Shown in pieces: positions 1 through 8,320 of a DNA stretch of 41,655 nt. Below the pieces are notes generated by a model, which was not told the origin of the DNA, did not search any database, and saw only the letters and a list, made by a program, of their open reading frames with translations. Every line of letters begins with the position of its first letter. Position 1 is the first letter of the stretch. The DNA comes from a bacterium. Lineage in GTDB: Bacteria; Bdellovibrionota_C; UBA2361; SZUA-149; JAQTWB01. Position numbers and translations under genes: made by a program. The DNA lies in contig JAQTWB010000023.1 in the NCBI GenBank assembly GCA_028689495.1, positions 1 to 41,655 on the forward strand, in the 5' to 3' direction.

Positions 1-1209
1 CTGGCGTTTAAGTGCATGGTCACGATGAGCATAGCCCACGCCACCGGCCAGCATCACTGCCCGGTCAAATGCAAGAAACTCTGCGGTGCCATCACTTTGC
101 GCAACCTGACCTTCCCAGGTCAGCACCGAACCGGTAATTAGCGGCTGGCCGAACTTGTTGCCAAAATCAGAGGCACCATTTGACGCCTTCAGCAAAATCT
201 CCTCGGGCGACTGATATTTCCACTTACGCGCCGGAGCTCCGTCTTTTACTTCCAGAGCATCATCGTCAGCAAAACGGGGAAAGCTCGTCATATAAACCGC
301 AGTGCCCGTCAGCGGAATTGAACCTGTGCCTCCAGCCATACGGTCACGAATTTCACCGCCGCTTCCGGTTGAGGCGCCATAAAACGGCTCAACGGTTGTC
401 GGAAAATTATGCGTCTCGGCTTTCAGCGACAACACGGCCGCCCGCTTGCGCAAAGTAAAAAGTGAGGGGGAACCTGCCTCTGCGGGTGCAAACTCGTCGA
501 GATGTGAGTGAGAGAAAAAAGCGACGTTGTCTTTGTAAGCCGAAACAAGCTCATCAGGTGCAGTAACCGAGGTATCCTTGATCATGCGGAACAGACTTTT
601 CTCCCGAACAGCACCATCAATGACAAATTCGCCATTAAATATTTTGTGGCGACAATGCTCAGAGTTAATTTGGGCAAAACCAAAAAGCTCGCTGTCGGTA
701 AAATTGCGCCCCTGTTGTTCCACAGTAGCTTCGAGAAAAGAAATCTCTTCGTCTGAGAGCGCCAACCCTTCGCTGGCGTTAAAAGCGCGAATATCCGCGA
801 CATCAATCACCGCTGCCGGCGTTCCGGTAACATCAAGTGAATCATGAGCAAGTCCGCGATAAACCCGGCAGAGCATCGGGTCATAGTGAAGTGTTGCCTC
901 GTCGAGAACTTCAGTAAACTCCTCAATCCGCAGAATATCTCCGATACCAACGCTGCGACAGATATCAACAGCGTTTGTCGACCATGGAGAAACAAGCTCG
1001 CGTCGTGGCCCGACAAAAATGCCGGAAATTTCGCCATCATCGCAGAGCTGAGCACCGAGCAGCCAGGCCAGGCGATTAAGCGTATCCGCCTTCTTCCCCG
1101 CATCCACCCCGGAAGAATCCGGACCCCGAAACAGAGCGATATAAACTTTTCTTGCTGGTGGACACTCAGGAGCTGCCTTGCTCCAGGAAACAAAGAATAA
1201 TGCTGACAT
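1..1209 (-). CDS. purL: Phosphoribosylformylglycinamidine synthase, N-terminal part (runs off window)
   Basis: This enzyme makes FGAM from FGAR, ATP and glutamine in purine synthesis. Only the first 403 codons are present; the gene continues beyond base 1. The FGAM synthase hallmark SEHCRHKIFNGEF lies at about residues 183-195, followed by the ATP-site segment SLKAETHNFPTTVEPF and a glycine-rich GASTGSGGEIRDR stretch. The N-terminal region ahead of the SEHCRHK motif indicates the large single-chain form (about 1200-1300 residues with its own glutaminase domain) rather than the small PurL that works with PurQ and PurS. The glutaminase part would lie outside the window. The start is ATG at 1209 (MSALFFVSWSKA), with only a weak GAGA ribosome site. 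The gene stands 92 bp downstream of the membrane protein gene on the same strand. Family identity is very secure; the large-form assignment is inferred from the N-terminal layout. Confidence 0.95.
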   Translation of the reverse strand, partial: MSALFFVSWSKAAPECPPARKVYIALFRGPDSSGVDAGKKADTLNRLAWLLGAQLCDDGEISGIFVGPRRELVSPWSTNAVDICRSVGIGDILRIEEFTEVLDEATLHYDPMLCRVYRGLAHDSLDVTGTPAAVIDVADIRAFNASEGLALSDEEISFLEATVEQQGRNFTDSELFGFAQINSEHCRHKIFNGEFVIDGAVREKSLFRMIKDTSVTAPDELVSAYKDNVAFFSHSHLDEFAPAEAGSPSLFTLRKRAAVLSLKAETHNFPTTVEPFYGASTGSGGEIRDRMAGGTGSIPLTGTAVYMTSFPRFADDDALEVKDGAPARKWKYQSPEEILLKASNGASDFGNKFGQPLITGSVLTWEGQVAQSDGTAEFLAFDRAVMLAGGVGYAHRDHALKRQ

Positions 1210-1301
1210 CTGGCGGTCTCTTTTGTTTGTGTGGTCAGGAAATGGGGGCACTTTTAGCGCACCCGATCTGTTCATGATGCTAATACGGACGCTTGAGCGG
1301 A

Positions 1302-2927
1302 TTACTCCCCTCCCATCTTTGGCTCACCTACATCCGTCTTCTGGGTAAATACGGCCCAGCCCACATCAGAACGCTCTTCACCTTCAGGCGAATCATCTGC
1401 CTGAATGTCGACGGGCTTACCATGTTCCATGCGCAATTGCCATTGAGGGTCTCGGACAAGGATTTGATATAGGGGATCGGTGGTCCGTAGCAGCATCGTC
1501 CGCGGCTGCAAGGAGTAGAGCGCCTCGTCCCAACCGGGCTTGAGATCAAGAATCAAAGCCGCCGAACCAGCAAACCGCGGGTTAATTCCCCGTGTCCTTT
1601 CATCAAATTCAGCACGAAGTTCATCGTCATCGCCATTTTTCACTTCACCCAATTCCCACTGCAAGTACCCACCGACAGACTCTGGATGATAAAGTGGTCC
1701 CGGCATTTTCTGGCTCTGCATGTAAAATACCTCGGATCTGGGCAACATTGAGGTCGCCATCGGATCGAGAAAGTAATTGTAGGAGTTGACAAGCACGATA
1801 CAGAGAGCGAGGAATTCTAGCCCCGGCGCCGGGAGCCGCCCGAGCAGAAGGCCGAGGCGATTAATCCCGGCAAGCACCCCCGTCTCTGTTCGCTCAAGCA
1901 CACCCTCTTTTACCGCCTCATCGTAGAGGGTGGCAAAGCAGTAACAGCCGTAAGCAATTGCCCACGGCAAAGTTGAGCGCATAACCAAAGAAACAACACC
2001 AAAGACCAGCAGGCAGATAACCCGGGTGCTTTTGGGTAAGACACCGGATTCGAAAGAGGCCTGAATAAACAAGCTAACAACAATCAGAAATATCGCAAAA
2101 TCAACATGAAAGATGCTTGGCGCCTGGTCCCGCAACGCTGTGGCCAGAGCCAACTCGTTAATCCAGCTCGCCCCGGCAGTAAGCAGCTGACGGCCAAAAT
2201 ATGGCGAGGCCATCGCCGAAAGCATCCAGAAAACAATAAAGCGAAAGCAAAGCCAGAAACGGCTGGCAAATAACGCCGGCTGGGTTGCCACAGCCCCAGC
2301 GGCAAGAATCACGGGCAGCAGAATTGCCGAACTATGGGTATTACAGGCAACAATCGATAACAGGAAAAAAACGGCCAGTGGCCAGGAAAGCAGCGGATTG
2401 CGAAAATAAACAGTCTGTAAAGCAAGAGAGGATATCATTAGCGCAACGCCCAGGATATCTGGCCGCAGGGCCTGATCGGCAAGAACCGCCGGACAAAGAA
2501 GACAAGCCAGTAAAAACCCCGTAGTTCGACTTCCGGCAAGAGAGGCAAAAGAATACCCCGTGAACAAGGTAAATATCAGCCAGACTGCCGCCTTCATCCC
2601 ACCGACTCCGGGCTCACCAAAATTATCAACCAACCAAAATGCAGTAACATCAAAAAGCCAACTGGAATCATACCAACTGAAGGCACTTCCGGCTTCAGTC
2701 CAGTGGTCAGACCAGGGAAAGTCGCCAACTGTGAGGATCCAGCGTCCGCGAGCCAAATGACCAAAAAATTCAGGGGAAAATACGGGAAAAAAAAGATACA
2801 CCGCCAAGGATAACACCAGCAAAATAAAGCGGACTGTCTGCATATCAGCAGCTATCGGAGGTAATTCCTCCCTTTCCTGTTCTGCGTCATTTTGCTCAAC
2901 AATAACTTCAGCAATATCCTCAGTCAT
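1302..2927 (-). CDS. Polytopic membrane protein, GT-C glycosyltransferase-like
   Basis: A 541-residue integral membrane protein with a short acidic cytoplasmic N-terminus, roughly ten to eleven hydrophobic segments between residues 30 and 390, and a soluble C-terminal domain of about 150 residues. The first extracytoplasmic loop reads HLARGRWILTVGDFPWSDHW and then FSWYDSSWLFDV. This resembles a broad group of uncharacterised GT-C-type membrane proteins, which share a 'W.LR.G.WIL....P..DP.S....W....WL' pattern. A GGYLQWEL motif opens the soluble part, also as in that group. No substrate can be deduced, and lipid-linked sugar transfer is only a family-level guess. A TTG four codons upstream (2939) is possible, but ATG at 2927 behind a GGGATGG stretch is preferred. 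It is divergent from the SGNH hydrolase gene. Confidence 0.75.
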   Translation of the reverse strand: MTEDIAEVIVEQNDAEQEREELPPIAADMQTVRFILLVLSLAVYLFFPVFSPEFFGHLARGRWILTVGDFPWSDHWTEAGSAFSWYDSSWLFDVTAFWLVDNFGEPGVGGMKAAVWLIFTLFTGYSFASLAGSRTTGFLLACLLCPAVLADQALRPDILGVALMISSLALQTVYFRNPLLSWPLAVFFLLSIVACNTHSSAILLPVILAAGAVATQPALFASRFWLCFRFIVFWMLSAMASPYFGRQLLTAGASWINELALATALRDQAPSIFHVDFAIFLIVVSLFIQASFESGVLPKSTRVICLLVFGVVSLVMRSTLPWAIAYGCYCFATLYDEAVKEGVLERTETGVLAGINRLGLLLGRLPAPGLEFLALCIVLVNSYNYFLDPMATSMLPRSEVFYMQSQKMPGPLYHPESVGGYLQWELGEVKNGDDDELRAEFDERTRGINPRFAGSAALILDLKPGWDEALYSLQPRTMLLRTTDPLYQILVRDPQWQLRMEHGKPVDIQADDSPEGEERSDVGWAVFTQKTDVGEPKMGGE

Positions 2928-3111
2928 AAACCATCCCAAATTACGAGAAGAAAATGATGTTTCGTGTTGAAAAACCCTTTGTTTTTATCTAAAAAGGCTC
3001 CCAGACGGTATATGTTCACCGCAGGGAAGATAGCAGTAACCCGATAATATTACGCCAGAATACGGCTAGAAAGAATAAGCCACAAAGAACCAGCGAAGAG
3101 CCACCACTACC

Positions 3112-4032
3112 ATGTTTCAGCAGCCGCACAAATCGCTCATCGCTAAATGGTCAAATCAAATATTGCTCCTTTGTTACCTGATATTCTTTTCACCTAAACT
3201 CGCTCAAGCCTGCCCAGATATCGATGGTCTGGTCGACATGAACTGCGACGGCCAGGTGGTAATCGCCGCTTTTGGCGACTCGATTACCTATGGCATCCAG
3301 GACTCGCGCGGCCTTGGTTATCCCGGGCGCCTGGCCGAACGCTTCCCCAACACCCTTGTCTATAACCTCGGGGTCCCCAGCGAAAACACTTACAGCGGCA
3401 GAACCCGCGCCGCCCAGGACATCGCGGCTATTCCGGCCCCCGACTATTTCCTCGTTCTCGAAGGTGTGAACGACTACTGGTACAGTGGGCATTCCACCTC
3501 AGCCACGAGAACCAACCTGCTCAAAATCAAGGCTTACGGCTCTCTCGGTGGCGGCCTCGGTATTCTCAGCCGCCTAACTGATGTTAACCGCACTTTCCAG
3601 CGCACCTGGGTCTATGACGTCAACGAAGCGATCAAACAGGACAGCAAAATTAATTATTACTCACTCGGGAAGGGTATTCTCTCTTCGGACAACATTCATC
3701 CGGACGCCGAAGGCTACGACGAAATGGCCGACCTTGCCGAGGCTGTGATGATTGAACAGGGACTGCTTCATCGGCCGTCTGACATCGATGGGGACGGGGT
3801 ATACGACTTCAAGGAAGACCTCATCGGCACAAACAAATATGCAGTTGATTCCGACGGCGACACCCTGACCGACAGCGAAGAACTTTTCACTTACCACTCT
3901 AACCCGCTCTCTCTCGATTCCGATGCAGATGGCCTGAGCGATGTTTACGAGGTTCGCACCCTGGGTTCGAACCCGGCTGACTCGCGCCCCGGATCACCGA
4001 TACTGCAGACGATTGAAGTTATCAAGCAGTAA
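3112..4032 (+). CDS. Secreted SGNH/GDSL hydrolase with thrombospondin type-3 calcium repeats
   Basis: A 306-residue exported esterase/lipase-like protein. A signal peptide covers residues 1-34 (hydrophobic LLLCYLIFF core, AQA cleavage site). The SGNH blocks are visible: GDSITYG with nucleophile Ser57, the block II glycine in NLGVPSENT, GVND with Asn120, and DNIHPDAEGY with Asp193 and His196. The whole catalytic set is therefore intact. Two cysteines (34 and 45) just after the cleavage site could form a disulfide. From about residue 220 to 292 there are thrombospondin type-3 repeats (DIDGDGVYD, DSDGDTLTD, DSDADGLSD), which bind calcium in known families and often end surface-associated proteins. 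The substrate is unknown. No operon partner is apparent; a possible hairpin terminator follows the stop codon. Confidence 0.88.
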   Translation: MFQQPHKSLIAKWSNQILLLCYLIFFSPKLAQACPDIDGLVDMNCDGQVVIAAFGDSITYGIQDSRGLGYPGRLAERFPNTLVYNLGVPSENTYSGRTRAAQDIAAIPAPDYFLVLEGVNDYWYSGHSTSATRTNLLKIKAYGSLGGGLGILSRLTDVNRTFQRTWVYDVNEAIKQDSKINYYSLGKGILSSDNIHPDAEGYDEMADLAEAVMIEQGLLHRPSDIDGDGVYDFKEDLIGTNKYAVDSDGDTLTDSEELFTYHSNPLSLDSDADGLSDVYEVRTLGSNPADSRPGSPILQTIEVIKQ

Positions 4033-4039
4033 CACGGGC

Positions 4040-4071
4040 CCGTCGGCAGCTATCTCACCAGCTGACGACGG
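4040..4071 (+). terminator. Possible terminator after the SGNH hydrolase gene
   Basis: An imperfect hairpin lies 8 bases after the stop codon: CCGTCGGCAGC, a ten-base loop, then GCTGACGACGG, with one mismatch in an 11-bp stem. The downstream tract (ACCTCGTTTGCC) has only a short T run, so intrinsic termination would be weak. Confidence 0.45.
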
Positions 4072-4158
4072 ACCTCGTTTGCCTGCCCCTGAATTGATTT
4101 TTGATTGCTCTCGTCTTCTGTCTCCATGAGAGCCCTTACCGAGTCTTCAAACTGCTAT

Positions 4159-4248
4159 AGCTCGGCGTTTTGTTTGCTCGGTGGCACTGCGGATGTTGCT
4201 AGCGCCGAGCTGTCTTGGGGTGAGCGAGTCGAACCCGGTTCGACTCGC
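4159..4248. repeat. Two perfect inverted repeats in the hydrolase-chemoreceptor intergenic region
   Basis: The 346-base gap between the hydrolase and the chemoreceptor holds two perfect inverted repeats. The first is AGCTCGGCG (4159-4167) with CGCCGAGCT (4203-4211), a 9-bp stem with a 35-base loop. The second is a 25-base palindrome at 4224-4248: GCGAGTCGAACC, one central C, then GGTTCGACTCGC. Together they could fold as two consecutive stem-loops. No ORF or known RNA family is recognised. The rest of the gap (4249-4378) is AT-rich and presumably holds the chemoreceptor promoter. Confidence 0.6.
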
Positions 4249-4378
4249 CAACTGTAAAAAGTAGCTAATTTAACGCACCGCAACCCCAGATAACGCATCT
4301 AACAATTACTTAAAGGTAACAGCCGCTGAAATCAGTGCAAAACCTAAAATGTCACATTAGCTATAATCATACCCGGCT

Positions 4379-4660
4379 ATGAACATCTCCAAACTCAAAA
4401 TCTCCCACAAACTTCTACTCCTCAGTGTGTCTTATATGCTGCCGATTTCTGTTCTCGCCTACTTCGGACTTGGCGGTCTGGGAATGCCAATTGATTTTGC
4501 CGCCCAGGAGCTCCTGGGGGACCGCTATCAACGGCCGCTAGAAACCTTGCTCGAAAAACTTCCGCACTATCAACTGACTCTGCAAGGAGACACCGACGCT
4601 TCACAAAGCGAGGAGCTCTCATCACTGGAACAGTCAATCAATCAATCAAGCACTATCTGA
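4379..4660 (+). CDS. Methyl-accepting chemotaxis protein, N-terminal fragment (frameshifted)
   Basis: The first 93 codons of a chemoreceptor. They give a cytoplasmic start ([11 protein letters not shown]), a first transmembrane segment at about residues 12-34, and the beginning of a periplasmic helical sensor domain. The frame closes at TGA 4658-4660, just past a (TCAA)4 tract. Immediately after the tract, the reading frame one base forward continues without a stop ([17 protein letters not shown]...) into the remainder of the receptor ending at 6245. Removing one TCAA unit would fuse the two parts in frame into a 620-residue protein of ordinary chemoreceptor layout. The locus is therefore a broken or phase-variable gene, or an assembly error, rather than two genes. 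The ribosome site is poor. Confidence 0.75.
   Translation: MNISKLKISHKLLLLSVSYMLPISVLAYFGLGGLGMPIDFAAQELLGDRYQRPLETLLEKLPHYQLTLQGDTDASQSEELSSLEQSINQSSTI
4634..4649 (+). repeat. (TCAA)4 tract at the chemoreceptor frameshift
   Basis: Four perfect TCAA units sit in the coding sequence. With four units the N-terminal frame terminates 11 bases later. With three units it reads [10 protein letters not shown] and joins the downstream receptor frame. Tetranucleotide tracts are known substrates for slipped-strand phase variation, although four units is short for a highly mutable tract. Confidence 0.85.
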
Positions 4661-4832
4661 ACTAAGAACGGTTGATGAAGAAATTGGCGAATCTCTACAA
4701 TTTACAAGTGCAGCGTTATCACAAGCCAGCAGAAGTCAGGCAACTGTCACCAAACTTGGTGAGACATGGAAAACCCTAAACGAGAATCGCGGAAATCCCG
4801 ACAAGTCTGAGATATCTGCTTTATCAGAAAGC

Positions 4833-6245
4833 ATGACCGGCATCATACAGATGATGATTGCCCACTCCGGTGACAAGTCAAACCTGATTCTCGATCCCGA
4901 CCTCGACAGCTATTACATGATGGACCTGACACTGCTGGCCCTGCCGCAGACACAGGTAAGAATTGGAAAAATACTGAATGAAGTTTCGCCTTTGCTGAAT
5001 GAAGAAAAAATTAGCAAAGAACAAAAGCTTAAACTGGTGGTCATGGCAGCAATGCTAAGAGAGTCTGATATCGCCAGAATTGCCGCAAGTTCGGCAACGG
5101 CTCTCAGCGAGGATGCCAATTTTTACGGCCTTATGCCCTCTATGCAAAGCACTATTCCTTCCCTGACGGAAGAATATGTCAAAACAGCCGAAGAACTGGC
5201 CGCCACACTTGAAGAAATGTCTCTGGGCAACAAACCGAGCCTTGAAACATTCAAAAGCATTGCCCTCGCCGCCCAGAAAGCCAGTTTTGCCCTCTGGAAC
5301 CAAGGGGCCACTGAGCTGGATAACATGCTGCTGGCCCGCATAGATTATTTCTCAAACGTCAAGCTCACAACTATCATGCTCAGTGTAGTAACCCTGGCAA
5401 TGGCCATTCTACTCGCCTGGAGGGTAACTGTTTCCATCACCACTCCTTTGATGAAAATGGCAACTGAACTCGGTCATATCAGTGCCAATCTTAAATCCGG
5501 AGCAGGGCAACTAACTCAATCAAGCCATTCCCTTGCAGAACGAGCGACCGAACAAGCTGCAGCGCTTGAAGAAACCGCGGCCGCAATGGAAGAAATTTCA
5601 TCCGTCTCGAAGAACAACGCCGAAAATTCAAATGCAGCTTCTAAAGTCGCCAGCGAAGTTACAGACGCCACGGAAAAAAGCGTAATATCCATGGAGGCGA
5701 TGAGCAAGGCAATTGCCTCAATCACCCGCTCGGCAGATGAAACAGCCGAGATTGTCAGCATGATTGATGGCATCGCTTTTCAAACCAACCTTCTGGCACT
5801 CAATACCGCAGTTGAAGCGGCTCGCGCCGGAGACGCCGGCAAGGGTTTTGCCGTTGTCGCCGAAGAGGTCCGGAGTCTCGCTCAGCGAAGTGCAGATGCG
5901 GCAAAAGCAAGTACTGAAAAAATCAACATCTCAAAAACACTGGTCGGCCAAGGCGTAACACTGACCGAAGCTGCTGCGGAGTCCCTTAAAACTATTCGCT
6001 CTAACGCAACAAGGTCTTATGAATTGACTCATTCAATAGCTTCATCAGTAGATGAACAAAACGGCGGAATTAACCAGATTACTATCGCTCTTGCCGAACT
6101 CGATATCGCGACGAGAGAAAATTCCGCTGCTGCCGAAGAGTCGTCTGCCGCGGCTGAACAATTATCCGGACAGGCCGAATCTCTGCATCATGCGGTAGAA
6201 GCAATGACAGAGCTGGTCTACGGAGAGGGTGCCGCCAGCCAATAA
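4833..6245 (+). CDS. Methyl-accepting chemotaxis protein, main part with signalling domain
   Basis: The remainder of the chemoreceptor begun at 4379. The open frame actually starts near 4644, and the first ATG in it is 4833. The periplasmic portion carries the segment DTSNLILDP-like '[18 protein letters not shown]', common in a class of four-helix chemoreceptors. A second transmembrane helix lies at about residues 178-197, followed by a HAMP-like stretch. The long coiled-coil signalling domain has the conserved hairpin tip around [20 protein letters not shown], where CheA and CheW bind. Glutamate/glutamine- and alanine-rich flanks ([32 protein letters not shown]) are probable methylation helices. 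There is no C-terminal NWETF-type CheR tether. If expressed only from 4833, the product would lack the first membrane helix and would be misassembled. The ligand is unknown. Confidence 0.88.
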   Translation: MTGIIQMMIAHSGDKSNLILDPDLDSYYMMDLTLLALPQTQVRIGKILNEVSPLLNEEKISKEQKLKLVVMAAMLRESDIARIAASSATALSEDANFYGLMPSMQSTIPSLTEEYVKTAEELAATLEEMSLGNKPSLETFKSIALAAQKASFALWNQGATELDNMLLARIDYFSNVKLTTIMLSVVTLAMAILLAWRVTVSITTPLMKMATELGHISANLKSGAGQLTQSSHSLAERATEQAAALEETAAAMEEISSVSKNNAENSNAASKVASEVTDATEKSVISMEAMSKAIASITRSADETAEIVSMIDGIAFQTNLLALNTAVEAARAGDAGKGFAVVAEEVRSLAQRSADAAKASTEKINISKTLVGQGVTLTEAAAESLKTIRSNATRSYELTHSIASSVDEQNGGINQITIALAELDIATRENSAAAEESSAAAEQLSGQAESLHHAVEAMTELVYGEGAASQ

Positions 6246-6370
6246 GCCGAGGTGAAATTGTAAAATCAGAGACGACATGTGTGGGCACAGCTTTACTGGT
6301 TGGTTATCCCCATCAAAGACTTGCTATTATCCACAAGTCTGCAGGAACGAAAATAGTGGCTTCAGTGGGG

Positions 6371-6490
6371 CAGCAGAGCTCCAGCTCTGCGGCAATTCAT
6401 ATGTCCAGCAGAGCTCCAGCTCTGCGGCAATTCATATGTCCCGCCAAGCTGCAAATCTGCCGCGAATTGGCGCAGAGCTGGAGCTCTGCA
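6371..6490. repeat. Tandem 35-bp repeat with inverted copy (REP-like cluster)
   Basis: Two perfect 35-base direct copies lie side by side at 6371-6405 and 6406-6440. Each begins CAGCAGAGCTCCAGCTCTGC and ends in CAATTCATATGTC. A degenerate third copy follows (6441-6461). An inverted copy of the core (6464-6488) has one mismatch to GAATTGCCGCAGAGCTGGAG. The core AGAGCTCCAGCTCT is itself nearly palindromic. The cluster sits between the convergent ends of the chemoreceptor and the HtrA-like protease genes, where it could act as a bidirectional terminator. The flanks (6246-6370, 6491-6630) hold no gene I can support; small ORFs there are translations of the repeat. Confidence 0.8.
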
Positions 6491-6630
6491 CCCCCGGTAT
6501 TGCCGTCTGCATGCTGGGAGTGATTTTAAATACGCCCACTTTGCAAGAACTTTACCTCTGTTCGATCTCCAATCGCAACAAGGTAATCTGATCGGGAACT
6601 TGTGGGTAATAGCGAGCCTCAAAGAGGCAG

Positions 6631-7698
6631 TCAGCGCAACTCAGGCTTAACCTCAACACCACGGGTTGTGCTGCCTCGCCCATATCCCCGACGGACGAGA
6701 AAAGAAACTTTCTCACCTTCTGAAGTCTTGTCAATTGCCGCCATCACTTCCGCTTTGGAGGCGACCTGCTTGCCGTTTACCGCAATAACGAAGTCCGCGT
6801 TCGGGTAATCCGTGGCAATCAGGTAGACCGACCCGCGACGTATCTGTTTCCTCGCGCCCTGAAGTCCCGCTTCGGCCGCCGGAGAACCAGGCTCCACGTA
6901 TTGAAAGACCGGGCCGACATCGGTGTCACCAAGGATAACACCTATCTTCGGGCGAAGTATCTTTCCATACTTAATCAGCTGTGGCACAGCTTGACGAATC
7001 ATATCAACCGGAATTGCAAAACCGATTCCGGCGCTTTCACCAACCCGGCTTAAAATCGCCGTGTTAATACCAACAACCCGACCCGCCATATCGAGAAGCG
7101 GCCCACCAGAGTTACCTGGGTTAATCGCAGCATCAATCTGAATCACGTCCTCAATGACCTGCCCACTCTCAGAACGAATAGAACGACCGAGGCTGGAAAT
7201 TATTCCCGTCGACAATGTGCGTTGCAAACCAAAAGGGTTACCGATTGCCATAACCCTCTGCCCAACCTCAAGACTGGCCGAATCACCAAGGTCGGCAGCG
7301 ACAAGCCCTTCTGGCGGAGTCACAACTTTCATCAGCGCCAAGTCGTTGTCGGCATCGGCACCGATCACCTTTGCCTCAACAGTCTCCCCTTGGGCAAAAG
7401 TAATCTGCACCATTTCCGCCCCGGCAATCACATGATGATTGGTGAGAATCAGTCCCTCTTCCGCATCAATCACCACACCCGACCCCGAGCCCTGCTGATA
7501 AACCGGGCCAAAAAAATCATACGAAGTAGCTTGAGTGCTGACGTTTACCACCGAACGGTTGACCTTTTTATAAACGTCAATTGTCTGGGCTTCATCCTCT
7601 GTTCGCGGAGCGGTTTCAGCCAGCACCAACGTAGCACCAAACAGCAACAGAAGAACGACCCCACCTATTCCCCAAATTCTTATCGGAAAAATCTTCAT
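6631..7698 (-). CDS. HtrA/DegS-like periplasmic serine protease, one PDZ domain
   Basis: A 355-residue S1C-family protease acting in envelope protein quality control. Residues 9-28 form a membrane anchor or signal peptide (GGVVLLLLFGATLVLAE). The trypsin-like domain contains the complete triad: His in LTNHHVI, Asp in DNDLALMKV and Ser in NPGNSGGPL. A single PDZ domain (about residues 255-350, with GSPAAEAGLQGA and a DFVIAVNGK strand) closes the protein. One PDZ and this length match DegS rather than the two-PDZ DegP/DegQ, but a sigma-E stress cascade cannot be inferred from this alone. The start is ATG 7698 behind a strong AAGGAAGAGG ribosome site. The PDZ segment contains a charged insertion (GARKQIRRGSVY). 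It is divergently arranged with rfaE2, with 154 bp between them. Confidence 0.93.
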   Translation of the reverse strand: MKIFPIRIWGIGGVVLLLLFGATLVLAETAPRTEDEAQTIDVYKKVNRSVVNVSTQATSYDFFGPVYQQGSGSGVVIDAEEGLILTNHHVIAGAEMVQITFAQGETVEAKVIGADADNDLALMKVVTPPEGLVAADLGDSASLEVGQRVMAIGNPFGLQRTLSTGIISSLGRSIRSESGQVIEDVIQIDAAINPGNSGGPLLDMAGRVVGINTAILSRVGESAGIGFAIPVDMIRQAVPQLIKYGKILRPKIGVILGDTDVGPVFQYVEPGSPAAEAGLQGARKQIRRGSVYLIATDYPNADFVIAVNGKQVASKAEVMAAIDKTSEGEKVSFLVRRGYGRGSTTRGVEVKPELR

Positions 7699-7852
7699 CC
7701 TCTTCCTTTCAAAAATAGGTTCACCATTGAACCATCATCTTATTGCCGTAATAGCCCTGTTTGCGTATTGTCCCTTTTCAAACCTGAAAAGAGTGAAAAA
7801 TCTTTGATTTTTGCAACTAAAAGTTAAAACTATTTTTTGAAGCGGTATTTAT

Positions 7853-8314
7853 ATGTTCGATAACAGTCTGGAGCAATTGGCAAAGGCCCGGCAAAATAAA
7901 AAAGTTGTTTTTACCAACGGCTGCTTTGACATTCTCCACGTTGGACATATTCGCGTTCTGGCTGACGCCAGAGACCTTGGCGATATTCTTGTCGTCGGCC
8001 TCAACTCCGACAGCTCGGTCCGACGACTTAAAGGAGACTCCCGCCCGGTAATTCCCGAGGAAGAACGCCAGGAAATGTTGCTGGCCTTGAAAAGCGTCGA
8101 CTATGTCTTTATTTTTGATGAAGACACCCCGGAGGAACTCATCAGACAAATCCGCCCCGATATCCTAACCAAAGGCGGTGACTGGAAGATCGAACAGATT
8201 GTCGGTGGTCCATTTGTCACATCCTATGGCGGAGAAGTGCTCTCACTCCCCTATCGCGCCGGATATTCAACAACCGGGACAATCGAGCGAATACTTGAAC
8301 GGGCGGGGTTGTAG
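7853..8314 (+). CDS. rfaE2: D-glycero-beta-D-manno-heptose 1-phosphate adenylyltransferase
   Basis: A stand-alone 153-residue nucleotidyltransferase that transfers AMP to heptose 1-phosphate, giving ADP-heptose for the LPS inner core. It corresponds to the C-terminal half of the bifunctional E. coli HldE. The CTP-transferase-fold motifs are clear: FTNGCFDILHVGH near residue 20-32 (HxGH nucleotide site), LNSDSSVRRLKG, LTKGGDW, and the C-terminal GYSTTGTIERI. The separate kinase half (rfaE1) is not in the window. The gene ends 6 bp from the convergent end of selO. An AT-rich leader precedes it, with a perfect 7-bp inverted repeat (AAAAATC TTT GATTTTT, 7796-7812) and a weak ribosome site. Identification is secure. 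Confidence 0.94.
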   Translation: MFDNSLEQLAKARQNKKVVFTNGCFDILHVGHIRVLADARDLGDILVVGLNSDSSVRRLKGDSRPVIPEEERQEMLLALKSVDYVFIFDEDTPEELIRQIRPDILTKGGDWKIEQIVGGPFVTSYGGEVLSLPYRAGYSTTGTIERILERAGL

Positions 8315-8320
8315 ATACCA

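Noticed and set aside
3962..3975. GGGTTCGAACCC palindrome within the hydrolase gene as a regulatory site or tRNA remnant
   Set aside because: It lies inside the thrombospondin-3 coding region, where the codons (LGSNP) explain it.
4362..4367. TATAAT as a -10 box for the chemoreceptor
   Set aside because: There is no credible -35 at 16-18 bases upstream, and it would leave a leader of only about five bases.
6277..6591. Small plus-strand ORFs between the chemoreceptor and the HtrA-like gene
   Set aside because: Their Gln/Ser-rich sequence is the translation of the 35-bp repeat cluster.
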